A stretch of 64,000 bases of DNA from CAZMCH01 sp964564735 (lineage in GTDB: Bacteria > Poribacteria > DTPJ01): assembly GCA_964564735.1 (NCBI GenBank), contig CAZMCH010000009.1, positions 12,319 through 76,318 on the forward strand, read 5' to 3'. Position numbers and translations under genes: made by a program. Position 1 is the first letter of the stretch. Each line of letters begins with the position of its first letter. The notes under the pieces are model-generated. The model saw only the letters and a program-made list of their open reading frames with translations, made no database searches and was not told the origin of the DNA. Below, one piece after another: positions 43,324 to 52,953 of the stretch.

Positions 43324-45249
43324 ATGCGTAATGTAATAATTGGAACAGCAGGACATATTGATCATGGCAAAACCGCACTCATAAGAGCGTTGACAGGTAT
43401 TGAAACAGACCGCTGGGAAGAGGAAAAAAGACGTGGTGTTTCAATAGGGCTTGGTTTTGCCCATTTTGACTTACCAGATGGCACAAAAGCAGGAATAGTT
43501 GATGTCCCCGGACATGAAAAATTTATCAGAAACATGCTAACAGGTGTTTGGGGCATGGATATTATATTACTGGTTGTTGATGCTGTTGAGGGAGTCCGTC
43601 CACAGACTATCGAGCATCTTAACATCATTGACCTTCTAGGCATATCAACTGGCATTGTTGTTATAACCAAGATAGATATGGTCTCTGATGAGAGAGTCGA
43701 GGAGGTTGTTGATCAAGTAAAGGCTCTTTTAAGAGGTAAACTGCTGGAAAATTCACCGATAGTACGTGTTTCATCAATAACGCTTCAGGGATTTGACGAA
43801 TTAAAAGAAAAGATAATCCAGCAAATTAATACCATTAAGCCACCTCGCAGAAGCTTCAGCGCACCACGTCTGCCTGTTGATAGAACCTTTGTTATTCAGG
43901 GCTTTGGAATGATTGCAACAGGAACGCTTATCGGTGGAAAAATCAGCAAACAAGATACTGTCAATATCATGCCTAGTGGGAAAAAAGCCCGTGTCAGAGG
44001 GGTAGAAGTGCATGATATTCAGGTTGATTCTGCTCTACCGGGGCAAAGAGTTGCTCTTAATCTCTCTGGCATAGGAAAAGATGACATTGATCGTGGTGAT
44101 GTTGTAACAGATTCGAGTTTATCTAAAATAACAAACCGTATTGATACGATTTTGCGCATTGCTGATTCATGCAACAGGGTTTTTGAAAATTGGATAAGGG
44201 TGCGTTTTTTCATAGGAACAAGCGAGGTTTTTGGGCGCGCGGTGCTTCTTTCATCAGAGGAAGGCTTATTGCCCGAAGAAAGCGGATATGTTCAATTTAG
44301 TCTTGAAAGCCCAATATTCGCATTTAGAGGAGATAGATTTATAATTAGGGATTTTACAAATCAGGAAACGCTTGGCGGAGGCGAGATATTAGACCCTTTC
44401 CCACAAAAGCATAAACGCCTTGCAGATGCAACTATTACGCAAATGAAAGCATGGGAATCAGCAGAAAACGATGAATTGGTAAGACTCATTGCCGAAACAA
44501 ATCCACAAATATCTATATCAGAAAACGACCTGAAATATTATCTTCCTTATTCTGGTGATAAGCAAGAGCAACTATTAAGCCAAATGGAAAACAGAGGAAT
44601 AATTGTCCGTCATACAATTGGTGATAAGCGTATGATTGCTTCTTCCAAACGTATGTCCGATATGAAAGATAAACTCCTAAATGACTTGTCATTATTTCAT
44701 AAGGAAAGACCTTTGGCTGAAGGCGCAAATTATTCCAAAATTCGAGCAGATATAGATGCAGATGAAACAACATTTGACTTATTGCTTCAGGAACTCATCA
44801 ATGATGGAACAATATTAAGGACTGGTAATTTCATCAGGCTATCATCACATCAGACAACATTTTCAGGAAAATCACTAAAAATAAGCGAACAAATGGAAAA
44901 ATTATTTATAGAAAAGGGGCTTTCGCCTCCTGATAATGAAGAATTGCTAACAATGATAAATACATATAGCAAAGATGACGTTATGGACGTTTTTCAAGCA
45001 TTAATCAGAGAGGGCAAACTCATAAAAGTAAGCAATGATGTTGTATTCCATTCGTCAGTTTTGGATAAGACTTTTGATATTCTCAAAGATTATCTTCAAA
45101 AGAATGGAACTATTACAGTTTCCGAGTTTCGTCAATTAGTTAATACAAGCAGAAAATACGCCGTTCCATTTGTAGAATACAGCGATGCAATGGGTTTTAC
45201 TGTTAGAGAAGGGGATTATAGGAGATTGAAAAAAGGTGAGGAAGTTTGA
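43324..45249 (+). CDS. selB: Selenocysteine-specific elongation factor
   Basis: About 641 residues from the ATG at 43324; an in-frame TTG at 43309 would overlap the PIN stop. GTPase domain with GTAGHIDHGKTAL (G1), GVSIGLGFAH (switch I), DVPGHEKFI (G3) and ITKID (G4), two EF-Tu-like beta domains, then the C-terminal winged-helix array from about 380 (for example EFRQLVNTSRKYAVPFVEYSD) that binds the SECIS hairpin in E. coli. The length and the HTH array are diagnostic of SelB rather than EF-Tu. It implies that UGA is read as Sec in some genes of this organism, but selA, selC and selD are not in the window. Confidence 0.96.
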   Translation: MRNVIIGTAGHIDHGKTALIRALTGIETDRWEEEKRRGVSIGLGFAHFDLPDGTKAGIVDVPGHEKFIRNMLTGVWGMDIILLVVDAVEGVRPQTIEHLNIIDLLGISTGIVVITKIDMVSDERVEEVVDQVKALLRGKLLENSPIVRVSSITLQGFDELKEKIIQQINTIKPPRRSFSAPRLPVDRTFVIQGFGMIATGTLIGGKISKQDTVNIMPSGKKARVRGVEVHDIQVDSALPGQRVALNLSGIGKDDIDRGDVVTDSSLSKITNRIDTILRIADSCNRVFENWIRVRFFIGTSEVFGRAVLLSSEEGLLPEESGYVQFSLESPIFAFRGDRFIIRDFTNQETLGGGEILDPFPQKHKRLADATITQMKAWESAENDELVRLIAETNPQISISENDLKYYLPYSGDKQEQLLSQMENRGIIVRHTIGDKRMIASSKRMSDMKDKLLNDLSLFHKERPLAEGANYSKIRADIDADETTFDLLLQELINDGTILRTGNFIRLSSHQTTFSGKSLKISEQMEKLFIEKGLSPPDNEELLTMINTYSKDDVMDVFQALIREGKLIKVSNDVVFHSSVLDKTFDILKDYLQKNGTITVSEFRQLVNTSRKYAVPFVEYSDAMGFTVREGDYRRLKKGEEV

Positions 45250-47669
45250 ATGTCGTCGAGTTCCTAAAAGAATTAATACTCGATCCCGAATACAAAAGCC
45301 AGATCGTCCATATTGAAGAAATCCCCGGCAATCCCGCCATATATGGCGAACTTGATGAACCACTACATCCATCTGTGCAGGCGATATTGACAAAGCAGGG
45401 AATCACATCACTTTATTCCCATCAGGCAGATGCAATTGAGGCTATCCGCAAAGGCGAAAATGTCGTTGTTGTTACATCCGCTGCGAGTGGAAAAACTCTT
45501 TGCTATACCGTTCCTATCCTTGAAAAAGCCCTTATTGACTCTGAAATGACTGCCCTATATCTTTTTCCTACAAAAGCCCTTGCGCAAGATCAGTACCGAA
45601 GATTGAGAGAGCAAGAAAGGCTTTTTGATGGAAATCCATCAGAATATCCTGTGGTTGGTATCTATGACGGAGATACGCCAAAAACTTTGCGAAAAAAAAT
45701 TGAGGCGGAAGCGCGCATAATCCTTACCAATCCTGATATGATCCATGTGAACCTTATGCCAAACCATATCAGGTGGAGCCGATTTTTTCAGAATCTCCAA
45801 TATATTGTGATTGACGAATTGCATATATATCGTGGGATATTCGGTTCACATTGCGCAAACGTTTTTAAAAGGCTTAATCGAATATGCAAACACTACGGTG
45901 CAAACCCACAATATATATGCTGTTCTGCCACAATCGGCAATCCGCTTGAACATGCCGAAAAACTCACAGATAACAAGATGACTCTAATTGACAATGATGG
46001 CGCTCCACATGTACCAAAAAAGTTTTTGCTTTGGAATCCTGCTATAGTCGATCAGGAAATACTTAGGCGAAGAAGCGGAAACGTTGAGGCTGTAGAGTTA
46101 ATGACTCGCTTAATAGAAAAAGGCATTAGAACAATCGCCTTTACAAAAAACTGGGGATCAACTGAACTCGTAACAAGATATTGCAGGGAAATTCTTGCTC
46201 GAAAATCACCACGACTTGCGGATGTCGTAAGTTCTTATAGAGGCGGTTATTTACCTCGTGAAAGGCGAGAGATAGAAAGACGGCTATTTTCAGGCGATTT
46301 ACTTGGCGTTGCAAGCACGATTGCACTTGAATTAGGTATAGACATTGGCGGACTTGATGCGTGCATAATAATCGGCTACCCCGGAACAATATCAAGCACA
46401 TGGCAACAGGCAGGGCGCGCTGGGCGTGGAAATGAAGAAGCCCTTGTTGTCCTTGTTGCTTATGATACGCCAATTAATCAATATATAATAAACCATCCTG
46501 ATTATCTTTTTGGGAAGCCTCATGAAATTGCCCTTATTGTTCCTGATAATTACTATGTTTTAAGTGGTCAATTAGCTTGTGCTTGCTATGAAATGCCATT
46601 AAAGGATGAAGAAGTTAACTCACTTGGCGAAAATGCCCTATCTATAATGAATTTGCTAAAAGAAGAAGAAATAGTGCTTTATTCAAATGGCGCATGGTAT
46701 TATACAGGACAAAATAACCCCGCCTTTGATGTAAGCCTGAGAAATATCACAAGCCATAATTATACTATTGTTGATGTTTCTAATGGCAATCAAATTATCG
46801 GCACGATTGACCAGATCAGCGCATATCCTATAGCGCATCCCGAAGCTATATATTATCATAATGGCGAAAGCTATTACGTTGAGGAACTTGATCTTGAAAG
46901 AAAAATGGCTATTGTCCGAAAATCAGATGTTGATTATTATACTAACCCATTAGGCGGTAGAGGAGTCAAATTTGTTAATAGCGTAGAGCATGAAAAACCT
47001 TTGCCTGGCATGGGAAATGTATTTTTTGGAGAGGTAACCGCAGAATTTAACACATTTGCTTATCAAAAGATTAAGCTATGGACTAGGGAAGTTTTTGATG
47101 AACAACCTGTAAGACTTCCTCCGCAGACACTTGATACAATCGCATATTGCTTGCTTCCAGAAGATAAGACAATTATGCGTATGAAAAGCGCAGGCAGAAT
47201 GCCTTATGAAGGTGTTTATGGGCTAGGACAAGCCTTGATGGTTACAACTGCTCTTTTTGCTCATTGTTATCCGCTTGATGTTAGATATAGCCCCGGATGG
47301 GAGTGTGTAACACCGGGGATACCTGATAATGCCATATTTATATTTGATAATTATCAAGGTGGACTTGGATTTACAGAATATGCCTATGGCGTTATAAATG
47401 ACGTTCTTCAGGCAACGCTAAAAATGATTGCTGAATGTGAGTGTGAGGATGGTTGCCCGTCATGCGTAGGTTTTTATCTAAGGGCATTTTTGCCGCATGA
47501 TCCAGAAAACTGGGAGGGCTATCTGCCTGACAAAGAAGGCGCATTGATGCTTCTGCATGATTATCTTGGTCTTGAACCTTATGTCCCAAAACCATTCTCG
47601 GAACGCGCAAAGTCATGGCGAGAACGTGTCGTCAGAGAAAAAAAAGAAAAATTTGAAAAGCAAAAATGA
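45246..47669 (+). CDS. DEAD/DEAH-box helicase with DUF1998 (MrfA/YprA-like)
   Basis: An 807-residue SF2 helicase. Walker A TSAASGKT (residues 77-84), DELH box in VIDELHIYRG, SATIGNP (motif III), GIDIGGLD and the QQAGRAGRGNE motif VI. A C-terminal DUF1998 region with CECEDGCPSCVGFY contains the zinc-binding cysteines of the MrfA/Hrq1-like group, which works in mitomycin and crosslink repair in Bacillus. It starts at TTG, overlapping the selB stop as TTGA, with GAGGAAG before it, so expression is coupled to selB. The direction of substrate unwinding cannot be read. Confidence 0.93.
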   Translation: MNVVEFLKELILDPEYKSQIVHIEEIPGNPAIYGELDEPLHPSVQAILTKQGITSLYSHQADAIEAIRKGENVVVVTSAASGKTLCYTVPILEKALIDSEMTALYLFPTKALAQDQYRRLREQERLFDGNPSEYPVVGIYDGDTPKTLRKKIEAEARIILTNPDMIHVNLMPNHIRWSRFFQNLQYIVIDELHIYRGIFGSHCANVFKRLNRICKHYGANPQYICCSATIGNPLEHAEKLTDNKMTLIDNDGAPHVPKKFLLWNPAIVDQEILRRRSGNVEAVELMTRLIEKGIRTIAFTKNWGSTELVTRYCREILARKSPRLADVVSSYRGGYLPRERREIERRLFSGDLLGVASTIALELGIDIGGLDACIIIGYPGTISSTWQQAGRAGRGNEEALVVLVAYDTPINQYIINHPDYLFGKPHEIALIVPDNYYVLSGQLACACYEMPLKDEEVNSLGENALSIMNLLKEEEIVLYSNGAWYYTGQNNPAFDVSLRNITSHNYTIVDVSNGNQIIGTIDQISAYPIAHPEAIYYHNGESYYVEELDLERKMAIVRKSDVDYYTNPLGGRGVKFVNSVEHEKPLPGMGNVFFGEVTAEFNTFAYQKIKLWTREVFDEQPVRLPPQTLDTIAYCLLPEDKTIMRMKSAGRMPYEGVYGLGQALMVTTALFAHCYPLDVRYSPGWECVTPGIPDNAIFIFDNYQGGLGFTEYAYGVINDVLQATLKMIAECECEDGCPSCVGFYLRAFLPHDPENWEGYLPDKEGALMLLHDYLGLEPYVPKPFSERAKSWRERVVREKKEKFEKQK

Positions 47670-47685
47670 CAGAATGATAGAAATA

Positions 47686-49374
47686 TTACTGAACATTCTG
47701 TGTTTTTTGCTGAATGTAAATTCTAAATGGTCTGCGAATTAAGTCAATTATTTGCTTGGGATTAATGATATAATTACGAACCTTTTTCTTTTTGCGTTTT
47801 TTCTTTATACTTGGATATAATATTGCACGATAGATATAATGAAGAAGAGGATCATTTTTTCGTTTATTATCAGCATGGATAATGGCTAAAAGATTGAATA
47901 ATGTCAAAATTCTTCTTGTTTTTCTTAACCGAAAAGGACCAATAGCGCGAAACTTGAATATAGGGCGCAATTTTTGGTCTATTGCAGAAAAGCTAGTTCC
48001 GACAGCCCATCTTTGGCTTATTTGATCATCTATTTCTCTTGTATCCATCCTTTCTCTTGGCATATTTGTAAGATGACCATTGTGGATGGTCATTGTTGCT
48101 CCAGATGGATTACCTTTTAGTATAAAACCTTCTTCCTTTGTTGTAATAAGGGCATCAGTAATTGAATTTATATCTAGTAATTTAGGTTCATATTTCTCGG
48201 TTCTATGGCGAACCATACCATAGCTTTTCTGCATGACTATATCAGCAATTCGAGTCGACTCAAATGTAAATGTTATAAGTTTATAATCACTATAATTATA
48301 GCTTACAGGTATTTGAAGTTTTTCAAAGGGACCTATTACTCTATCAAACATTGGTGGAACAATGCTATATTCTACTATACTAAAAGGTTTTATAACCAAA
48401 AGAGTTGTATTTGCATCGCCTTTTCCGACATCCTGAGGACCCTCTTTCCAAACCATACTTCTAAGAATTATATCAAATGGACTTCTGCTTTCAAATACTG
48501 CATTGTTGCCGTTTCTACGGATTATTAATCCTCTTTCGTGTTTGGCATAGCCTTCATCTCTATTTATTGTAACAGACCAATTACTTTTATAATTAACGTC
48601 CAAAAGTTCAATAAATTGTGACGTATAATCCTTAAAAATACCTGCATATTCACCTCTTGGTGTTGTAATTATTACCCTTGTTCCGATTAGTTTATCAATA
48701 AGTGAGTCATAATCCGCAGCGGTCATTACTTCAACAATTTGCTGTCCTGTCTTTTGATATTCTTCTTCATATCCACCAATTTTGCCTTTGACTTTTCTAG
48801 TAAATAGTGCATTAAATAGATCAGTTGCTACACGTCTTATTTGATTAATTATATTCCTTATTTTTCGCAATAACCTAACTAATACACTTGGATGATATGC
48901 TTTTTCAACCTCATTTTCTCTTGCATGTTTCTCTTTTTCTGTGAGAAGATCAAGATAACGGACTAGGGCATGAACTCCCCCCATTTCATCCTTACGGAGA
49001 ATAAAACTTACTTTTTCATTAGTCTCTTCTTTTACTTTTTCTGCAATAACCTCTATTCCTTCTGACTCAACGCGCAATCGCCCTCTATACCTCAAACCAT
49101 TTTGCATTTCGATTGTAATAAGTTGACCTGAAAGACTTTTTAGTAGTTTATCTCTTCTGACAGTGGCAAGTATTATACCAGTGATAGTCGCAATGAGGGT
49201 CATTACAATGGTGAAAATATAGGTGCGTGCTGCAAAATTTTTCCACCATTCTGCAAATTTGGAAGGTTGTTTATCTTTATTGTCAGTTACCTGCGCCGAA
49301 GCATTATGTATAGATGAAAACAAACCGCAGGCAATAATGACAACTACAAATATAGCTATCAGCTTTTTTTGCAT
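47686..49374 (-). CDS. Membrane protein of unknown function with Sm-like segment
   Basis: A 562-residue protein. Residues 1-28 look like a signal peptide (ending in NASAQ) and a transmembrane helix lies at about 52-73. Just after it, GQLITIEMQNGLRYRGRLRVESEGIEVI has the beta-strand spacing of Sm/LSm or mechanosensitive-channel-like beta domains, and a similar GTRVIITTPRGEYAGIFKDYTSQFIEL occurs near residue 240, so there may be two such domains. The C-terminus is strongly basic (SIKKKRKKKKVR). I do not recognise a family. It converges with the helicase gene, 16 bases apart, and lies downstream of a small ORF on the same strand. Confidence 0.6.
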   Translation of the reverse strand: MQKKLIAIFVVVIIACGLFSSIHNASAQVTDNKDKQPSKFAEWWKNFAARTYIFTIVMTLIATITGIILATVRRDKLLKSLSGQLITIEMQNGLRYRGRLRVESEGIEVIAEKVKEETNEKVSFILRKDEMGGVHALVRYLDLLTEKEKHARENEVEKAYHPSVLVRLLRKIRNIINQIRRVATDLFNALFTRKVKGKIGGYEEEYQKTGQQIVEVMTAADYDSLIDKLIGTRVIITTPRGEYAGIFKDYTSQFIELLDVNYKSNWSVTINRDEGYAKHERGLIIRRNGNNAVFESRSPFDIILRSMVWKEGPQDVGKGDANTTLLVIKPFSIVEYSIVPPMFDRVIGPFEKLQIPVSYNYSDYKLITFTFESTRIADIVMQKSYGMVRHRTEKYEPKLLDINSITDALITTKEEGFILKGNPSGATMTIHNGHLTNMPRERMDTREIDDQISQRWAVGTSFSAIDQKLRPIFKFRAIGPFRLRKTRRILTLFNLLAIIHADNKRKNDPLLHYIYRAILYPSIKKKRKKKKVRNYIINPKQIIDLIRRPFRIYIQQKTQNVQ

Positions 49375-49380
49375 AGGTCA

Positions 49381-49614
49381 TCAGCTTTCTTCTCTATCTA
49401 TTTTATATACTTTTACATCTTTTTGGATTACGCTGAATTTGCCGGGCGCACTATTGACCAAAACTTCGTTATTTTTCATCGCTGACTTTATATTTTCCTG
49501 AGCTATATTATTTTTATCAGGATCAGTTCCAATCTGGATCATAGTATCTTTTTCTTCTATATTATATTCAATACCAGACCTTTGCATTATCCTGTCAAGT
49601 TTCCAATATTTCAT
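49381..49614 (-). CDS. Small hypothetical protein
   Basis: A 77-residue acidic-basic protein without transmembrane segments or a known motif, six bases upstream of the gene for the unknown membrane protein. The ATG at 49614 has no ribosome binding site. A strong one, AGGAGGG, lies further up, four bases before a GTG (49640) whose frame runs only 16 codons and crosses the ATG in another frame. Either this is a leader peptide, or one A too many in the A run (near 49617-49621) hides an N-terminal extension. The promoter at 49719-49746 supports transcription. Confidence 0.5.
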   Translation of the reverse strand: MKYWKLDRIMQRSGIEYNIEEKDTMIQIGTDPDKNNIAQENIKSAMKNNEVLVNSAPGKFSVIQKDVKVYKIDREES

Positions 49615-49718
49615 AATTTTTATGCGGTGCTAATTTTCCCGCCACTTTCCCTCCTATCAAAAGGTAGATTAAAAAGTAAGCAAAAATATTTGAGCCTTGA
49701 ATACACAAACCCATTCTA

Positions 49719-49746
49719 ATTATAGCACAAAAGTTCGATAAGTCAA
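49719..49746 (-). promoter_or_regulatory. Sigma-70-type promoter for the 49614-47686 operon
   Basis: On the minus strand TTGACT (49746-49741), a 16-base spacer and TATAAT (49724-49719). Both boxes are near or at consensus. Transcription would begin at about 49712 and give a 98-base leader that carries AGGAGGG near 49655. This explains the 288-base gap between the operon and the livM-like gene. Confidence 0.7.
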
Positions 49747-49902
49747 GCAAAATCGCACAAATTCTCACTCAGTCAAATCGTCAAAAATTTGACAGTATCA
49801 ATAAGAGGAAATGACCATTTATGGAATGAAAATATATAAAGATAGTCTTTGTTCTGATTAAGTCTGTCTGATAGTTTCATATTTGTTCCAATCAAATTTC
49901 CT

Positions 49903-50913
49903 TTATTTTCTTTTTATAAACCAAAATTCCCTTTCGCCGATTATCCCGTTAGGTCTGAAAAGCATAACAATTATGAGAATGAGTGAATAAAGAACCATGC
50001 GCCAGCTTTGGAATTCACGGAATAGCTCAGGAACGATGGTGAATATCGTTGCACCAGTCATCGCCCCGCTTATACTGCTTGCCCCGCCTATATATAAGTA
50101 AATAAGATATTCAAGGGATTTCATAAAGGTAAAATTATCAGGATGGACGAATTGTAATATATGAGCATACAAACCACCACACAATCCTGCAAAACTTGCT
50201 GAAATAGTGAAAATGATTATCTTTTGTCTTGTTGAATTAATACCGATGAGTTCCGCAGCGATTTCGCTATCACGAATGGCTCTCGATGCCCGTCCATAGG
50301 TTGATGACAAAAAATTCCTCATCATCCATATAGCAATAACAGTAAAAATAAACACTATTGTAAAATTTGTCATCGCTGGCACTCCACTAACCCCCCTTGG
50401 TCCTCCCAAAGGCTCAGATACCCTGATTATCGTCCTTATAACCTCACCGAATGCCATCGTTACGATTGCAAGATAATCGCCTTTAATATTCAGAGTCGGC
50501 AAGCCAATTAAAAATCCTGCTATACCTGCTAAGCCTCCACCAACAAGCACCGAAACAAAAAAGAGCGCATATCCTCCAATTGATTTTCCTAAAGGCTCTT
50601 GACCCAAAAGCTGAAAGATGATTGTTGTGAAAAAGATTGATGTATAAGCCCCAATACCCATAAATCCACCATGCCCGATAGAAAACTGTCCTGTAAAACC
50701 ATTAACCATACCAAGACTGACTGTCATTACAAGATTGATACCAATAAACATCACGATTTGAAGGTAGTATGACGATAAAAATTCAGTTTTTTCCAAGATA
50801 AAAATCGCAAAGTATAAGATTATCAAGCAAAAAGCTAAAATATGCTTTTTGAATAAAAAACTCAATAATCTTGAATCTTCAATCTTAAATCGTAATTTCT
50901 CAAACTTTTTCAT
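49903..50913 (-). CDS. livM: Branched-chain amino-acid-type ABC permease, LivM
   Basis: About 336 residues from the ATG at 50913 (GGAAAG seven bases upstream); the TTG at 50928 is an alternative. Ten or so hydrophobic helices with GLVNGFTGQFSIGHGGFMGIGAY-type N-terminus (GMVNGFTGQFSIGHGGFMG), the LPTLNIKGDYLAIVTMAFGE loop and SRAIRDSEIAAELIGIN that contacts the ATPase. It pairs with LivH and imports branched-chain amino acids, amides or related solutes. It overlaps livH by 14 bases. The ATPase genes livG and livF, normally next, are absent; the region after the stop is non-coding. Confidence 0.94.
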   Translation of the reverse strand: MKKFEKLRFKIEDSRLLSFLFKKHILAFCLIILYFAIFILEKTEFLSSYYLQIVMFIGINLVMTVSLGMVNGFTGQFSIGHGGFMGIGAYTSIFFTTIIFQLLGQEPLGKSIGGYALFFVSVLVGGGLAGIAGFLIGLPTLNIKGDYLAIVTMAFGEVIRTIIRVSEPLGGPRGVSGVPAMTNFTIVFIFTVIAIWMMRNFLSSTYGRASRAIRDSEIAAELIGINSTRQKIIIFTISASFAGLCGGLYAHILQFVHPDNFTFMKSLEYLIYLYIGGASSISGAMTGATIFTIVPELFREFQSWRMVLYSLILIIVMLFRPNGIIGEREFWFIKRK

Positions 50914-51793
50914 AAGTTTTCTTTCCAAGCAAACCTGTTGGCTTTACAATAAGGACAATTATCAGAATAGCAAATGCTATACCAAATCCCAGATCAGAAC
51001 TTATTGAATTGGCATAAACCTCCGAAATACCCATTAAATATGCACCTATGACAGCACCGGGGAGATTACCAATGCCACCTATGACAGCAGCAATAAAAGC
51101 CTTCCAGCCGGGCCATATTCCCATATATGGTGATTGAACTGACGAATACGTCATTCCATAAAGGACACCTGAAGCACCAGCAAGCGCAGTTCCTACTAAA
51201 AAGGTAAAGCTAATCACTCTGTCAACATTTATGCCCATAAGGCTTGAAGTCTGTTTGTCAACAGAAACAGCCCTCATTTTTCTACCGATATCCGTATAAT
51301 GAACCATATAGAAAAGACCGATTAATAATATTGCCACAACAAGAAGGTTAATTAAAAATATGTTACTGAAAGTTATATTAAAATTTCCTGATATTGTATA
51401 TGTCTTTGGTGTTATAAGTTCTGGAAAACTGCGATAATCAGGACCAAACACAAAAGGCAATGCACAAAAATTTTCCAAAAAAAGCGATACACCAAGAGCA
51501 GTGATCAAAGAAGATAACTTCGGTCTGTTTCTCAAAGGCTTATATGCGATCTTTTCCATAGAAACGCCAATAGTCGCGCATACAGCCATAGAAACAAAAA
51601 TGACTATTGGAAAAGGCACTTGGAAGGCATTTGCAGTAAAAAGGGCAGTATATACCCCTATCATAAAAATATCTGCATGGGCAAAGTTTATCAGGCGTAT
51701 TATTCCATAAACCATAGTATAACCCAATGCGATAAGGGCATATACAGTTCCTAATTGAATTCCGTTTATAAGTTGTTGAATAATATATTCCAT
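50900..51793 (-). CDS. livH: Branched-chain amino-acid-type ABC permease, LivH
   Basis: A 297-residue permease with eight or so helices. NGIQLGTVYALIALGYTMVYG and INFAHADIFMIGVYTA are the LivH signatures, and MRAVSVDKQTSSLMGINVDRV is the cytoplasmic coupling loop. It forms the channel with LivM in the inner membrane. It follows the binding-protein gene after eight bases without a clear ribosome binding site, so translation is probably coupled. Confidence 0.95.
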   Translation of the reverse strand: MEYIIQQLINGIQLGTVYALIALGYTMVYGIIRLINFAHADIFMIGVYTALFTANAFQVPFPIVIFVSMAVCATIGVSMEKIAYKPLRNRPKLSSLITALGVSLFLENFCALPFVFGPDYRSFPELITPKTYTISGNFNITFSNIFLINLLVVAILLIGLFYMVHYTDIGRKMRAVSVDKQTSSLMGINVDRVISFTFLVGTALAGASGVLYGMTYSSVQSPYMGIWPGWKAFIAAVIGGIGNLPGAVIGAYLMGISEVYANSISSDLGFGIAFAILIIVLIVKPTGLLGKKTYEKV

Positions 51794-51801
51794 GAGGGTA
51801 T

Positions 51802-52953
51802 TTAGGGATTAACCGTTGTGAGATACTGCTGTTTGCCGTCTTTTATTTGAAGAATAACGGCGCTTTTAATAGGATTGCGTTCTGCATCAAAGCTGATGTT
51901 TCCAGTAACTCCGCTGATTTGTATATTTTTGAGAGCATCTCTAATATCCGCACCTTTAAGAGAGCCTGCTTTTTCAATAGCAGAAAGTAACACAAACGCC
52001 GCATCATAAGCTAAACTAGCCAGAGCATCAGGTTCTTCTCCATATAGCTTTTTATATTTCTCAACAAAGCTTTGAACCTCAGGTCTTGGATCGTCTTTTG
52101 CAAAATGATTTGAAAAAACACCACCTTCGACACTTTTCCCACCTATCTGCACGAGTTGTGGAGAATCCCAGCCATCACCACCGCCAGTCGGGACATTTAG
52201 TCCAATTTCTCTTGCTTGTTTCATTATCAAAGCAGATGCAGAATAGTAATTGGGCAGATATAGAAATTCGGGCTGTGAAGATTTTATATTCGTTAATTGA
52301 GCTTTGAAATCAACGGTTTTTTCTTCGTCAGTAAAGGCTTCTTTTGAAACGATTACTCCTCCTAACCGCTCAAATTCTTCTGCAAAAAACTGTGCCAAGC
52401 CCTTGTTATAGTCGTTGGCGTTATCGTAGAGTATTGCAGATTTGACAACATGAAGGTCATTTAGGGCATATCTAGCCAAAACAACTCCCTGAAATGAATC
52501 AAGAAAACAAACTCGGAATATATAATCGCCCTTTTTTGTAACTTCGGGATTTGTTGAGGCGGGACTTATCATGGGAATGCCCTTGCTTTGACAAATAGGG
52601 GCTATTGCAAGGCTATTTTTGCTCATAACTGCGCCAACAATTGCAACGACCTTGTTTTGATCGATCTGCTTTCTTGCAGAATTGGCTGCTTGTTCTGGTT
52701 GTCCTGCGGTATCGTCATAGATGGCTTTTATGAGTAATTTCTTGCCACCAATAGTTATACCGCCTTTTTCATTAAATTCATCAACTGCGATCTGCATACC
52801 TTCTTTTGATGATTTTCCAAATGTTGCAGAACCACCTGTAATTGGAAATATTCCGCCAATACGAATTTCTTTTGCGCTTCTTGAACAGCCTAAACCGATA
52901 CAAATACTGATTATTATTAGAAACATAAGCCCAAAAGATAATAATCTTTTCAT
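51802..52953 (-). CDS. Branched-chain amino-acid-type ABC substrate-binding lipoprotein
   Basis: A 383-residue periplasmic type I binding protein (LivJ/LivK-like). Signal peptide with lipobox IGLGC at residues 19-23, so it is lipid-anchored. The mature part has IRIGGIFPITGGSATFGKSS, KLLIKAIYDDTAGQPEQAANS, VGAVMSKNSLAIAPICQSKG and IPMISPASTNP, the standard Leu/Ile/Val-binding order. The ligand may be amino acid, amide or urea. It is the first gene of the unit binding protein-livH-livM. Confidence 0.93.
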   Translation of the reverse strand: MKRLLSFGLMFLIIISICIGLGCSRSAKEIRIGGIFPITGGSATFGKSSKEGMQIAVDEFNEKGGITIGGKKLLIKAIYDDTAGQPEQAANSARKQIDQNKVVAIVGAVMSKNSLAIAPICQSKGIPMISPASTNPEVTKKGDYIFRVCFLDSFQGVVLARYALNDLHVVKSAILYDNANDYNKGLAQFFAEEFERLGGVIVSKEAFTDEEKTVDFKAQLTNIKSSQPEFLYLPNYYSASALIMKQAREIGLNVPTGGGDGWDSPQLVQIGGKSVEGGVFSNHFAKDDPRPEVQSFVEKYKKLYGEEPDALASLAYDAAFVLLSAIEKAGSLKGADIRDALKNIQISGVTGNISFDAERNPIKSAVILQIKDGKQQYLTTVNP

